A stretch of 64,000 nucleotides of DNA from Igneacidithiobacillus copahuensis (GTDB taxonomy: Bacteria; Pseudomonadota; Gammaproteobacteria; Acidithiobacillales; Acidithiobacillaceae), in contig NZ_JAAXYO010000012.1 in the NCBI RefSeq assembly GCF_018854015.1, positions 43,267 to 107,266 on the forward strand, in the 5' to 3' direction. The position numbers were made by a program, and so were the translations under genes. Each line of letters begins with the position of its first letter. The first letter of the stretch is position 1. Below the pieces are notes generated by a model, which made no database searches, was not told where the DNA came from, and worked only from the letters and a program-made list of their open reading frames with translations. This document shows, in pieces, positions 16,246 to 25,370 of the stretch.

Positions 16246-17634
16246 TCAGGACTCCGTTTCCCCATCGTCTTTGAAGTCTTCTGTCCGCAACTGATGTTTG
16301 CGCATCAATTTGTACAGATCCGTGCGATGCCGCCCGGCAATGCGGGCGGCGCGCGAGATGTTGCCATCCGTACTGCGCAGCAGCCGTTGCAGATAGTCGC
16401 GCTCGAACTCTGCCTTGGCTTCCTGCAACTGGGCAAATGCGGGGGTACTCGTCCCCCGTCCTGAGTCGGATATGGCGCTGGCCGGAATCCAGTTCTCGTT
16501 GCTCAAGGCGACGGCTTGAGTCACGACATTTTCCAGTTCGCGCACATTGCCCGGCCAGGCCCGTTGTAGAAGTTTATCGACCGCCTCGGAAGCAAAACCC
16601 TGTATTTCCCGCTGCAGACGAGAGGCTTCGCGGTCGAGAAAGTGCTGCGCCAGCAGCAGGATGTCCTCGGGGCGCTCGGCAAGGCTCGGAACCCGCAGGG
16701 GAATTACATGCAGTCGATAATAGAGGTCCTCACGAAAGCGACCGGCACTCAGAAGTGCGTGAATATCCTGGTGCGTGGCACTGATGACGCGGATATCTAC
16801 CGGGAACTCCTCGCGTCCACCGACGGGCCGCACCCGACCCTCCTGCAATACCCGCAGCAGCTTGACCTGCAGGGGAAGAGGAAGATCGGCCACCTCATCG
16901 AGGAAGAGGGTGCCGCCATGTGCGCTGCGAATCAGACCGGGATGGTCAGCCGTGGCCCCGGTAAAGGAGCCCTTTACATGGCCAAACAGCTCGCTCTCGG
17001 CGACATCGGCCGGAATGGCACCGCAGTTGATCGCCAAAAATGGCCCAGTCTGCCGCGGGCTGGCGCTATGGATGGCGCGGGCAACCCGTTCCTTGCCGGC
17101 GCCGCTTTCGCCCGACAAAAACACGCTCGCCTGGGTGCCGGCGACCCGGGTCACGTCGTCCATCAGCTCCTGCATGGCCCGACTGCGGTACAGCAGGGAC
17201 TGGTTGGCCTGCTGGCGGATGGCAGCACGCAAACGACGGCTTTCCTGTTTGCCTTGCCATTGCTCCAGGGCTGCCTGCATCTGTTCTTGCAATTCTTCGT
17301 AGCGAAACGGTTTGGCCAGATAGGCAAAGGCATTGCCGCGCATGGCAGCGACGGCATTGGGAATGCTGCCATGGGCGGTGAGAAGGAGGACGGGCAGGTC
17401 CGGCTCGCGTTCCTGCACCCACTCGAGGAGTTCCATGCCGTCGATTTCCGGCATGCGCAGGTCGCTGATCAATAAATCTGGCAGCCTTTTATCCAGTTGC
17501 TTCTGCAGATCCGCCGGATGGTCAAAAGTGACGACCTGATGTCCCTCACTTTCCAGCCACAAACCCAGAACGCGCAGGAAATCGGGATCGTCATCGACTA
17601 CGTAAATGGTTGCTGGTTCGGGCTCATTCCTCAT
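16246..17634 (-). CDS. Sigma-54-dependent response regulator, QseF/GlrR type
   Basis: A 462-residue NtrC-family activator: receiver domain (about 9-120, acidic pocket VVDDD, phosphorylated Asp58 in LLISDLRMPEIDG), AAA+ ATPase (about 140-375, Walker A GESGAGKE, Walker B GGTLFLDE) and a C-terminal Fis-type helix-turn-helix (NISRAARIAGRHRTDLYKL). The sigma-54 contact loop reads GSFTGA where GAFTGA is usual. The ATG at 17634 overlaps the upstream lipoprotein stop (ATGA). The kinase-lipoprotein-regulator order matches qseE-qseG-qseF. Three sigma-54-type promoters in this window are possible targets, which is inference. Confidence 0.92.
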   Translation of the reverse strand: MRNEPEPATIYVVDDDPDFLRVLGLWLESEGHQVVTFDHPADLQKQLDKRLPDLLISDLRMPEIDGMELLEWVQEREPDLPVLLLTAHGSIPNAVAAMRGNAFAYLAKPFRYEELQEQMQAALEQWQGKQESRRLRAAIRQQANQSLLYRSRAMQELMDDVTRVAGTQASVFLSGESGAGKERVARAIHSASPRQTGPFLAINCGAIPADVAESELFGHVKGSFTGATADHPGLIRSAHGGTLFLDEVADLPLPLQVKLLRVLQEGRVRPVGGREEFPVDIRVISATHQDIHALLSAGRFREDLYYRLHVIPLRVPSLAERPEDILLLAQHFLDREASRLQREIQGFASEAVDKLLQRAWPGNVRELENVVTQAVALSNENWIPASAISDSGRGTSTPAFAQLQEAKAEFERDYLQRLLRSTDGNISRAARIAGRHRTDLYKLMRKHQLRTEDFKDDGETES

Positions 17635-18137
17635 TTTGCTCTCTTCTCCAGACTCTTCTGGGCCTCTGCCTGTAACAACGAGTTGAGTTGGGCGAGTTTG
17701 GCCTTTTGCGCAGCGTTTTCGGCGCTCAGTCGCGCAATTTGGGCGCTTAGCGTAGAGCTGTCCCCGGCCGCGCATTTGCCCGAGCTTTCCGGGCGCGCGG
17801 CAAGCTGCAACCAGGAGGCAGTCAATTTACGCCAACCGTCGACCTGCTGTTCCAACTCCGGATTTTGTGCGGCCATATGCAGCTCCGAATGGGCCGCCGC
17901 TACGCTCGTGCGGCTGAGTGGTTGCTGGCGCAGGTAATGCTGCGCCAACGCCAAGTGAATCTGGGCACAAGCGAGGGAATCGGCGGCACCACAATGAGCG
18001 AGGGCGCTGAGGAGACCGCGTTCGCTGTTGCTCGTCGGGGAAGGGCTCGGGAAGGCCGGTGGCGGCAGACGCTCGGCACAGGCGCTCAACAGGAGAGGCA
18101 GACCCAGAGACAACAGGACTAGACGGGACTTAGGCAT
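17631..18137 (-). CDS. QseG-like lipoprotein of the two-component operon
   Basis: A 168-residue lipoprotein with lipobox LLSAC after a clear signal helix (LVLLSLGLPLLLSAC). The middle has two Cys (AHCGAADSLACAQIHLALAQ) and the C-terminus a coiled coil (LSAQIARLSAENAAQKAKL). In enterobacteria QseG sits between sensor QseE and regulator QseF and binds the sensor in the periplasm; position and architecture agree here although sequence identity looks low. The ATG at 18137 is preferred because GGAG is six bases upstream. It overlaps the kinase by 8 bases and the regulator by 4. Confidence 0.7.
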   Translation of the reverse strand: MPKSRLVLLSLGLPLLLSACAERLPPPAFPSPSPTSNSERGLLSALAHCGAADSLACAQIHLALAQHYLRQQPLSRTSVAAAHSELHMAAQNPELEQQVDGWRKLTASWLQLAARPESSGKCAAGDSSTLSAQIARLSAENAAQKAKLAQLNSLLQAEAQKSLEKRAK

Positions 18138-19605
18138 GGGCATCTCCATAAGGCAACCAGAATTCCGCGAGGAGTCCGGGACGCGCGTTGCGTAAGGATA
18201 TCCTGCCCCCCTGCGCCTCGACCAGCTCTCGGGTGATAGCCAGACCCAGACCCGTCCCTTTGCTCAATACCCCTTTTTCCCGTACCTGAAAAAATTCCTC
18301 GAATACCTTCTCCAGCAATGCTTCGGGGATTCCCTTGCCGTAATCGCGTACGCGAAAGTCTACGCCCTGCGGGCCTTCCGCAACCGCAATCTCGATACGA
18401 CTCTCTGCTGGGGCATATTTGTGGGCGTTGGTCACCAGATTGCTCAGAATCTGTAGCAGACGCTGTGGGTCAGCGCGCACCCTTCTGGATGTCTGGACCC
18501 CGCATTGCAGCTTTTGCCCCTTTTGTTCAAGCAGGCTACGAAAACGCAGTTCCAGTTCCCGCAGCAACGAGGCCGGTTCGACAGGCTCCAGATGGTAATC
18601 GAGACTGCGGGCGCGCAGGGCATGTAAATCCAGCATTTCCTGAATGGCGAGGAAGAGCTCGTGCACCTGCCGGTTGATGATCTCAAGAATTTCCCGTTGC
18701 CGTGCATCCAGTGCACCAAAACGTTCGCTCAAGAGCAGCTCTGCTCCCGAGCGAGCCGATGCCAGAGGGGTCTTTAGCTCGTGAGAAATCTGGCTGAGAA
18801 AGAGATGGCGCAATTTTTCTTCTTCTGCCAGACGCTCCTGCATCAGGGAAATGCTCTTCGCGACGGCGCGCAATTCCGGTGGGCCAGCCTCGGCTACCAA
18901 CGCGCTTCTGCCCGCCGCCATGTCTTCCAGGGCGGCCAGAATCCCGTGTAATGGACGGGAGAGACTGACCTGTACCCGCCAGCTCACCAAAATGGCCAGC
19001 AATGCACTCAGAAGGACCAACGCCAGAATGAGCCAGGTCGCATGTTGACGAGCTTTGGCTGCCCGATCCGCTTCCTGCTGAAAAAGTTCTTGCAGGTCGC
19101 TACTCAGTTTTTTCATCCGCGCATCGAGCAGTACCTGCGCGGCATATAGCTGATTGGCATCAGCCTGGCTGAATGCCTGTAATTGCGTTTGCAAGCCATG
19201 CAAATCTGCTGCGATTTGCGGGTAGGCTGCCAATTTTGGCAACAGCTCTGCCAGCTGTTCCTGCTCCTGTTGCAGCAGTTTGGCGCTGGTCTCGCGGTAG
19301 CCTTGCTGCGGTAAAACCGCTGCCAAGCGTTCGTAGAATTCTGCCTGTTCCTGCAGGGCGCTGATACGCAATGCGTCACGCTGTAGCGGAATGGCAACCC
19401 GAAGCAGGGTGTCGCTGCTATCCTGGAGGGTCTGCACGGCGCGCAGGGCGAGGGCGCTGATGGCAGTCACGGCGATGACGGTAGCCAGGGCAAAGCCCAG
19501 CACCCGTCGCAGCAGGGACGCGCGCGGCGGGCCAGACCCGGTGTCGGTGGACGACAAACGCAGATGAGACGGACCGGCAATCCTGGAGGCTCGTAATTTT
19601 TGCAT
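18130..19605 (-). CDS. Sensor histidine kinase, QseE/GlrK type
   Basis: A 491-residue membrane kinase: first membrane helix near residues 33-55 (VLGFALATVIAVTAISALAL), a periplasmic helical sensor of about 130 residues, a second helix (ATWLILALVLLSALLAILV), HAMP, then HisKA with SQISHELKTPLASA and the HATPase with NLVTNAHKYAP, DYGKGIP and GTGLGLAI. It would phosphorylate the sigma-54 activator encoded downstream. The start is uncertain: the frame is open to 19728, and the ATG at 19605 gives a length near the family's ~475. Confidence 0.88.
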   Translation of the reverse strand: MQKLRASRIAGPSHLRLSSTDTGSGPPRASLLRRVLGFALATVIAVTAISALALRAVQTLQDSSDTLLRVAIPLQRDALRISALQEQAEFYERLAAVLPQQGYRETSAKLLQQEQEQLAELLPKLAAYPQIAADLHGLQTQLQAFSQADANQLYAAQVLLDARMKKLSSDLQELFQQEADRAAKARQHATWLILALVLLSALLAILVSWRVQVSLSRPLHGILAALEDMAAGRSALVAEAGPPELRAVAKSISLMQERLAEEEKLRHLFLSQISHELKTPLASARSGAELLLSERFGALDARQREILEIINRQVHELFLAIQEMLDLHALRARSLDYHLEPVEPASLLRELELRFRSLLEQKGQKLQCGVQTSRRVRADPQRLLQILSNLVTNAHKYAPAESRIEIAVAEGPQGVDFRVRDYGKGIPEALLEKVFEEFFQVREKGVLSKGTGLGLAITRELVEAQGGRISLRNARPGLLAEFWLPYGDAHA

Positions 19606-19711
19606 GTTTGCCAGTCTACCCATTCGCGGGCTTTTTGCCACTGTAGTCTTTCGACTACGGCAGGCGTCCTCAGCACATCGCCAATCTGTTGATTTTCCTT
19701 TTTCATGATAT

Positions 19712-19728
19712 TGGCATGGGCATTGCAT
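19712..19728 (+). promoter_or_regulatory. Sigma-54 promoter, near-perfect match
   Basis: TGGCATGGGCATTGCAT fits the consensus TGGCAC-N5-TTGCA with correct GG and GC spacing and one deviation. Transcription would start near 19738 and run into the gene at 19770. It lies just upstream of the QseEGF-type operon, on the opposite strand. A GTAGTC/GACTAC dyad at 19643-19658, about 80-95 bases before the start point, is a candidate activator site. Confidence 0.65.
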
Positions 19729-19769
19729 AAGTATAACTACATATTCTAATTCGCCCCAGGAGATCTGCC

Positions 19770-20279
19770 ATGCACCTTTTCTGTTTGGAGAAAACCGGTT
19801 TTGCCAACCGTTACGCCGTCGTTAGCGAAGAAGACCTATTGCTGCTTGACTTTCAGAGCGACACTCTAGAAGAGGATCTCGATCGGATCCTGGAATATCT
19901 GCCGGAGCCGCGCCGTGTGTGGCTGTTGCAAACGCGGCCGGACGCCGCCCTGAGTGCGGCGCGGGAGCGTCTGCAGTGCCTGCTGCCCGATGCAGAAAGT
20001 TTGGATCCGGGGTATGACCTTACGGCGCTGACGCCGTGGCGCTTCTCCGGTCATCTGCTCAATATTTTGCCCATGGGTAATGAGCATTGGGCCTTTGCGC
20101 TGGCTGACTGGTTGTTTTTGGGAGCCGTACGCGATGCGCGAGGACGCTGGTGCGGAGATGATCTGGGACGCAAGATCCTTACGCGACAAGGCGCACTGCG
20201 GCGTCGCCTGTGGGCGTTTCCAGCAACGGCAGAGAAGGTGGTTGATCTAGCCGCGCTGCGTGCCTTGCGGGCTGCCTGA
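19770..20279 (+). CDS. Hypothetical protein under a sigma-54 promoter
   Basis: A 169-residue cytoplasmic protein (no signal peptide) starting MHLFCLEKTGFANRYAVVSEE. It is mixed alpha/beta with a Trp-rich second half (HWAFALADWLFLGAVRDARGRW). I recognise no family. AGGAG precedes the ATG, and a sigma-54 promoter lies 42 bases upstream, facing away from the two-component operon. In enterobacteria the corresponding neighbour of this operon is glmY, a sigma-54-controlled sRNA gene; here a protein gene takes that place. Its last 33 bases overlap the end of recN on the other strand. Confidence 0.7.
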   Translation: MHLFCLEKTGFANRYAVVSEEDLLLLDFQSDTLEEDLDRILEYLPEPRRVWLLQTRPDAALSAARERLQCLLPDAESLDPGYDLTALTPWRFSGHLLNILPMGNEHWAFALADWLFLGAVRDARGRWCGDDLGRKILTRQGALRRRLWAFPATAEKVVDLAALRALRAA

Positions 20280-21944
20280 GCTGCGCGCGGCATCCTGCAG
20301 GAGCTTCTGCGCTGCGTTCTGCAGGCTGGCATCGATCTCGCTACCGCCCAACATGCGGGCGATTTCGTCGCCCCGCTCGGCGCTTTGCAGCAGACGCAAA
20401 CGACTTTCGGTCTGCCCGTCGGCAACGGACTTTTCCACATGGAGGTGCTGGTGCCCGTGCGCCGCTACCTGGGGCAGGTGGGTGACGCAGAGGACCTGAT
20501 GGGTTGCACCCAATTGGCGCAATAACCTGCCGATGCGCTCAGCGACTGCCCCACCAACGCCCACGTCGACTTCATCAAAGATCAGGGTCTCCACCTCTTC
20601 GAGCTTGAGTAGCACCTGCAGGGCAAGACTGATGCGGGCCAGCTCGCCTCCAGAGGCGACCTGGGCGAGCGGCTGAGCCGGGTGACCAGGGTTTACGGAT
20701 ATCCAGAATTCCACCCGATCCATGCCGGCGTTTGTCCAGGACTTTTCCGCTGTTTGGGTGTCCAGGCGAAGTTCGACCACGGCATGTTGCATACCCAGAG
20801 AGCGGACTTGCTCTTGCAAGGCCAAGGCAAGCCGGGGTGCTGCCTCCTGCCGGTTGGCACTGAGGGCTTCCGCCTGCTGCAGGTAGCTTCGGCGAGATTT
20901 CTCCAGGATCTCTGCCGCGTGGGCAAGCGGGTCTTTGCCGCTGTCCTCGGCGGCAAACTCCGCCGCCAATTGTTCCCGTAGGGCAAAAAGACCCGTCATA
21001 TCGCAGCGATGCTTGCGCTGCAGATCCTGCAGCTCCTGCAGGCGGCGCGCAATCTCATCCAGTCGCTCGGGTTCCGCCTCCAGGTGATGCAGATAGCCGC
21101 GCAGTCCTTCAACGACTTCGCTCGCCTGAATCGTCGCCGCGTCGAGCAGCTGTAGCGAATCTTCCAGGCGTGGATCCTTTTGTGCAGACTGATTCAGCCC
21201 GCGCTGCGCTTCTGCCAGACGCAACAGGGCACCGTCGTCTTCGTCCAGAGCACGCAGCGCGAGATCGACGCCGGCACGAATCTGCTCGACCGCCATGAGG
21301 CGTTGCTCTTCCTCCTGCAGCTCTTCCCATTCGCCAGGCCGGAGCCGCGCCTGCTGTAGCTCCTGGGACAAGAACTGTCGCCACTCGCGCTGGGCGGCAT
21401 CCTGCGCCTGATTCTGGGTGAGCCGGTCCCATTCCCGTTGCGCCGCGCGCCACTGCTGCCAGGACACGGCAACCGCGGCACGCAAGGCGTCACCATTGGC
21501 AAAGCGATCGAGCAAGGTCAGTTGACGCTCGGGTTTGAGCAGCTGGAGATGCGCATGCTGCCCCAGGATATCAAGCAGAAACGCCCCGAGATCACGGGCT
21601 TGTTGGCTGCTGATCGCGCGGCCATTGAGAAACAGGCGGCTGCGCCCCTGAACGGGCAGGACCCGCCGGAGGATGAGGGTATCATCTTCTGCTGCAAGTT
21701 CTTGCTCGTCCAGCCAGGCCGCGCTGGCGAGATTGGCGGAAAAACTGCCGATGATTTCTGCTTGCTCGGCGCCGTGCCGCACCATTTGCGGGCTGCCCTT
21801 GTCGCCCAGTAGCAGGGCGATGGCGTCGATCAGGATCGATTTTCCGGCACCCGTCTCGCCGGTCAGTACCGTCAGGCCCCGCTGAAATTCGATGTCGAGG
21901 TTGCGAATCAGGGCAAAATCGCGGATCTGTAGATCAAGTAGCAT
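20247..21944 (-). CDS. recN: DNA repair protein RecN
   Basis: A 565-residue SMC-like ATPase that acts at double-strand breaks. The N-terminal Walker A GETGAGKSILIDAI and the C-terminal Walker B TLIFDEVDVGVGG with ASGGELARISLALQVLL (signature motif) flank a long central coiled coil rich in Gln, Glu and Arg. The ATG at 21944 shares its A with the nadK stop (TGATG), so the two genes are translationally coupled; nadK-recN is a common gene pair. No SOS box was identified. Confidence 0.95.
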   Translation of the reverse strand: MLLDLQIRDFALIRNLDIEFQRGLTVLTGETGAGKSILIDAIALLLGDKGSPQMVRHGAEQAEIIGSFSANLASAAWLDEQELAAEDDTLILRRVLPVQGRSRLFLNGRAISSQQARDLGAFLLDILGQHAHLQLLKPERQLTLLDRFANGDALRAAVAVSWQQWRAAQREWDRLTQNQAQDAAQREWRQFLSQELQQARLRPGEWEELQEEEQRLMAVEQIRAGVDLALRALDEDDGALLRLAEAQRGLNQSAQKDPRLEDSLQLLDAATIQASEVVEGLRGYLHHLEAEPERLDEIARRLQELQDLQRKHRCDMTGLFALREQLAAEFAAEDSGKDPLAHAAEILEKSRRSYLQQAEALSANRQEAAPRLALALQEQVRSLGMQHAVVELRLDTQTAEKSWTNAGMDRVEFWISVNPGHPAQPLAQVASGGELARISLALQVLLKLEEVETLIFDEVDVGVGGAVAERIGRLLRQLGATHQVLCVTHLPQVAAHGHQHLHVEKSVADGQTESRLRLLQSAERGDEIARMLGGSEIDASLQNAAQKLLQDAARSSGSPQGTQRG

Positions 21945-22819
21945 CAGTCCTCGCCAGGGGGTTCGGCCCAATGAAGCTTGCGGCGCAGGATAGCAAAAAA
22001 GTCCTGCTCCTGTGGATGAATGAACAGGGCCTCGCAGTCGGCGCGACGCACATGGACTTCGTCACCGATGACCATGGGAAAAGAACTGTGGCTGTCGAGG
22101 CTGAGGGCGGCCGGGAAGCGCGCTGCCGTCAGTTTGAAGCGCAGGGGCAAATGATCGGGCAAAACGATGGGACGGGTACTCAGGGTGTGTGGGCAGATCG
22201 GCACGAGTAGTAGGGCGCGCAGCTCCGGGGTGAGAATGGGGCCACCAGCCGAAAGGGCATAGGCAGTGGAGCCGGTGGGGGTGGAGAGAATCAGGCCATC
22301 GGCGCGTTCGGTATAGAGCTGCCGACTGTCCAATTGTACACCAAGCTCGATCATGCTTTCGCCGCAGCCTTTGTGGACAAAGACCTCGTTCAGGGCAAGC
22401 CCGGAAGAGATCGGGGTCCCTTCGCGCCAGAGCTCGGCGTGCAGAACGCTGCGCCGATCCTCGACATAGTTACCGGCGAGGATCGGCGGTAGGGTCTCAT
22501 CGATGTCGGCAAGGGAAATGTCGGCAAGAAATCCCAGGCGCCCGGTATTGATGCCCAAGACGGGAACATTGCGACCGGCCAGCTCGCGGGCGCTGCCGAG
22601 GAGGGTGCCATCGCCTCCCAGCGCGACGACCAGATCGCCGGGCTCCGCCTCGTGCAGGGAGGAAAAAGGCAGCAGGCCGGGAAACTGGTCCCGATAGCGG
22701 GCATCGATGCGCAGATCGCAGCCCCAGGCCTGGAGAGCCGAAGTGAGCTGGAGGAGAGCAGGGAGGGCCCCGCTGTCGCGGTATTTACCCAGCACAAAGA
22801 TCTGCGAGAAGACTGACAT
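21944..22819 (-). CDS. nadK: NAD kinase
   Basis: A 291-residue enzyme that phosphorylates NAD to NADP. The motif VVALGGDGTLLGSAR, the NTGRLGFLADI strand, the LALNEVFVHKG segment and TPTGSTAYALSAGGPI are all in place. The ATG at 22819 (product start MSVFSQIFVLGKYRD) is chosen because the family begins here; the open frame further upstream has no similarity. It is directly coupled to recN. Confidence 0.95.
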   Translation of the reverse strand: MSVFSQIFVLGKYRDSGALPALLQLTSALQAWGCDLRIDARYRDQFPGLLPFSSLHEAEPGDLVVALGGDGTLLGSARELAGRNVPVLGINTGRLGFLADISLADIDETLPPILAGNYVEDRRSVLHAELWREGTPISSGLALNEVFVHKGCGESMIELGVQLDSRQLYTERADGLILSTPTGSTAYALSAGGPILTPELRALLLVPICPHTLSTRPIVLPDHLPLRFKLTAARFPAALSLDSHSSFPMVIGDEVHVRRADCEALFIHPQEQDFFAILRRKLHWAEPPGED

Positions 22820-22827
22820 ATAGCGCT

Positions 22828-23244
22828 CTATTTCTCTGGTGGCTGACGCAGGGCGTGACCGCAGTGGGCACAGAAGAGATCTTCCGGTCCGACGGCATGA
22901 CCACAATGCGGACAAAAGACGGCAGTGCTGCTCGGCGTTGGCGGCGCCGTCATGATGGCTCTTGGCTGCGGGCTGATCGAGGCGTTGTTGCTAGGTGCGG
23001 CAACCGGAATCTGCACATAGGCGTAGCCTTTCTTTTCGTCGAGCAGGGCCCATATCAAGGATCCTATCCAACCCAGGAGACTCCAGCCAAGGAACAAGTT
23101 GAGCAGGAAAATAGCCAGAAAATTCTGAGTGCGCCGCGCGTAGGCGACAATACTCGGGATGAAATAGACGACGACGGCGAGAGCGAACGCGAAAATCATG
23201 ACCGCGACCATCACCGGCCCAAAAGAGGAGTAATCCATCAGCAT
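22828..23244 (-). CDS. Superinfection-immunity-domain membrane protein with zinc ribbon
   Basis: A 138-residue protein. The first 70 residues, two hydrophobic helices with VVVYFIPSIVAYARRTQN and LNLFLGWSLLGWIGSLIWAL, match the Imm_superinfect domain (related to phage T4 Imm, which blocks entry of superinfecting phage DNA). The C-terminus is a zinc ribbon with two CxxC pairs, FCPHCGHA and FCAHCGHA. Chromosomal copies are common and mostly of unknown role. The ATG at 23244 is a tentative start; an ATG two codons later is as good. It lies 8 bases before nadK. Confidence 0.7.
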   Translation of the reverse strand: MLMDYSSFGPVMVAVMIFAFALAVVVYFIPSIVAYARRTQNFLAIFLLNLFLGWSLLGWIGSLIWALLDEKKGYAYVQIPVAAPSNNASISPQPRAIMTAPPTPSSTAVFCPHCGHAVGPEDLFCAHCGHALRQPPEK

Positions 23245-23376
23245 TGCCGTATTGTCCAAGACCTCGACCCCCGTCCTGCAAGATGCAGGCTGGATTATTT
23301 CACAAGCAGCGAGATCCAGCGACTTGGCCCATCGCGCGGCTGGCGCTATCCTCTCCACTTGCCTGGAGGAAAAGGA

Positions 23377-23652
23377 ATGCGGTCAATGCGAGTGGAATTT
23401 CCCATCATCAATCGTCTGGGCTTGCATGCCCGGGCCTCGGCCAAATTCGTCAGTATCGCGGCGCGCTTTCCTTGTCAGGTCTGGCTCGAGCGCGACGGGC
23501 AGCGGGTGAACGGTAAAAGCATCATGGGGCTGATGACCCTGGCCGCTTCCCAGGGTACGGTGCTTACCCTGGAGACCGAAGGCGAGCAGGAGGAAGAGTG
23601 CAGCGCCGCGCTGCGCGCCCTGGCTGCAGATTATTTTGGAGAAGGTGAGTGA
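23377..23652 (+). CDS. ptsH: Phosphocarrier protein HPr
   Basis: A 91-residue HPr that accepts phosphate from enzyme I. The active-site motif NRLGLHARASAKFV gives phospho-His17, and GKSIMGLMTL contains the regulatory Ser near residue 49. GGAGG seven bases before 23377 selects this ATG. Its stop overlaps the GTG of ptsI. With no sugar permease in view, the pair more likely serves regulatory phosphorylation (PTS-Ntr-like) than sugar import; that is inference. Confidence 0.92.
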   Translation: MRSMRVEFPIINRLGLHARASAKFVSIAARFPCQVWLERDGQRVNGKSIMGLMTLAASQGTVLTLETEGEQEEECSAALRALAADYFGEGE

Positions 23653-25370
23653 CCTTTGAACTGGCAGGAATTGGCGCGGCGGCCGGCATTGCTATTGGCA
23701 CGGCCGTCGTCCTGGAACCTGCCAGCATGGAGATTCCGGATTACAGCGTTGCCCGGGACGAGCTTGAAAGCGAAGAACAGCGTTTGCGCGCCGCCCTGGC
23801 CTTGGCTCGCGATGAGCTCTTGCGCGTGCGCGAGGCCATTCCCAAGGACGCCCCCCAGGATACCCGCCTGTTCATCGATGCCCATTTGCTCATGCTCGAC
23901 GATCCTGCGCTGCGGGATCGCCCCATTGCCCTGATCCGCGAACAGCACCGCAATGCCGCCTGGGCCCTGCACCACGAACGCGAGCGCCTGGTCGAAGTCT
24001 TCGAGCGCATGCAGGACCCCTATCTGCGCGCCAAACGGGAGGACATCCTGCAGGTGACCGACCGCGTGCTGCGGCACTTGCTCGGTGCCCAAGTGCCCAG
24101 CCTGAAGACAGCCGCAGAGCGCATCATCGTCGCCTCGGAACTGAGCCCTGCCGACACCGTCCTGCTCAAAAATGGCTCGGTGCTGGGTTGGGTGACCGAC
24201 TTTGGCGCGGCAACTTCCCATTCGGCCATCCTGGCGCGTAGCCTGGGGCTGCCGGCGGTAGTGGGTACCCACCACGCCACGCGGCTGCTGCGCAGTGGCG
24301 ATCAGCTGGTCGTGGATGGCGAACAGGGCACGGTACTGGTCAATCCCGGTCCAGAGCTTCTCGCCGAGTATCGCGAGATGCAGGCGCGGCGCGAGCGGCG
24401 GCGCCAACTCTTGGAAGAAGAACGGCATCTGCCCGCGCTGACCATCGATGGCACTGCCATTCGTCTCTTCGCCAACATCGAACTGCCCGAGGATATCGAG
24501 TGGGTGCAGCGCAGCAATGCCGAAGGAATCGGTCTGTTTCGCAGCGAATTTCTCTTCATGAACCGGGCGGACAGCCCCAGCGAGGAAGAGCAGTATGCGG
24601 CCTTCGCGCAGGTGCTGCGCGCTCTTCCGGGTGCGGAGATTACGATTCGTTCGGTGGACGTAGGGGCCGATAAGCTCCTTGCCGACAGTGACCTGCAATT
24701 GTATCCCAGCGGTCTGAATCCCGCGTTAGGATTGCGTGGCTTGCGCCTCTGTCTGCGGCGGCCGGAATGGTTTCGCCGTCATTTGCGGGCGATCTTACGC
24801 GCCTCCGCCCTGGCGCCCATTCGTCTGATGTTACCGATGGTGAGTACGGTCTATGAAGTACAGCAGACCCGGCAATTGATCGAACAACTGCGCAGCGAGC
24901 TGCGTGCCGAGGGGCAAAAGGTGGCGGAGCATCTGCCCATTGGCATCATGGTCGAGGTTCCGGCGGTGGCGATGGCCGCCCACGCTTTCGCTGGCGTGGC
25001 CGATTTTTTCTCTATCGGCACCAACGACCTCACGCAGTACGCCCTGGCGGTAGACCGTAGTGATGATGATGTCAACGCACTCTTCGACCCCCTGCATGTG
25101 GGGGTGTTGTCGATGATTCAGCACACCATTGCCGCGGGCGATGCCGCTGGGATTCCTGTGGCCATGTGCGGAGAAATGGCGTCCAATCCGCAGTGGACAG
25201 CACTACTGGTTGGCTTGGGTCTGCGCCACTTCAGCATGTTCCCCGGTGCCATTCCCGAGGTAAAGGCGGCAATCCGTGCGACCTCTGTGGAAGATGCAAA
25301 GGTTATGGCCCTCGCCGCCTTGGCCGGCACCTCCGAACTCTTCGCCCACGTCGACGACATTGAAACGTAG
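23649..25370 (+). CDS. ptsI: Phosphoenolpyruvate-protein phosphotransferase (enzyme I)
   Basis: A 573-residue enzyme I that transfers phosphate from PEP to HPr. The phospho-His motif GAATSHSAILARSLGLPAVV, the PEP-binding region (IGLFRSEFLFMNR) and the catalytic Cys in VAMCGEMASNP are present. There is no N-terminal GAF domain, so this is the classical EI and not EI-Ntr. The GTG start at 23649 overlaps the HPr stop (GTGA). The AsmA-like gene downstream begins inside its last codons. Confidence 0.95.
   Translation: MTFELAGIGAAAGIAIGTAVVLEPASMEIPDYSVARDELESEEQRLRAALALARDELLRVREAIPKDAPQDTRLFIDAHLLMLDDPALRDRPIALIREQHRNAAWALHHERERLVEVFERMQDPYLRAKREDILQVTDRVLRHLLGAQVPSLKTAAERIIVASELSPADTVLLKNGSVLGWVTDFGAATSHSAILARSLGLPAVVGTHHATRLLRSGDQLVVDGEQGTVLVNPGPELLAEYREMQARRERRRQLLEEERHLPALTIDGTAIRLFANIELPEDIEWVQRSNAEGIGLFRSEFLFMNRADSPSEEEQYAAFAQVLRALPGAEITIRSVDVGADKLLADSDLQLYPSGLNPALGLRGLRLCLRRPEWFRRHLRAILRASALAPIRLMLPMVSTVYEVQQTRQLIEQLRSELRAEGQKVAEHLPIGIMVEVPAVAMAAHAFAGVADFFSIGTNDLTQYALAVDRSDDDVNALFDPLHVGVLSMIQHTIAAGDAAGIPVAMCGEMASNPQWTALLVGLGLRHFSMFPGAIPEVKAAIRATSVEDAKVMALAALAGTSELFAHVDDIET

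Noticed and set aside
23631..24698. 355-codon minus-strand frame opposite ptsI
   Set aside because: Enzyme I motifs on the plus strand are complete; long antisense frames are common in GC-rich genes.
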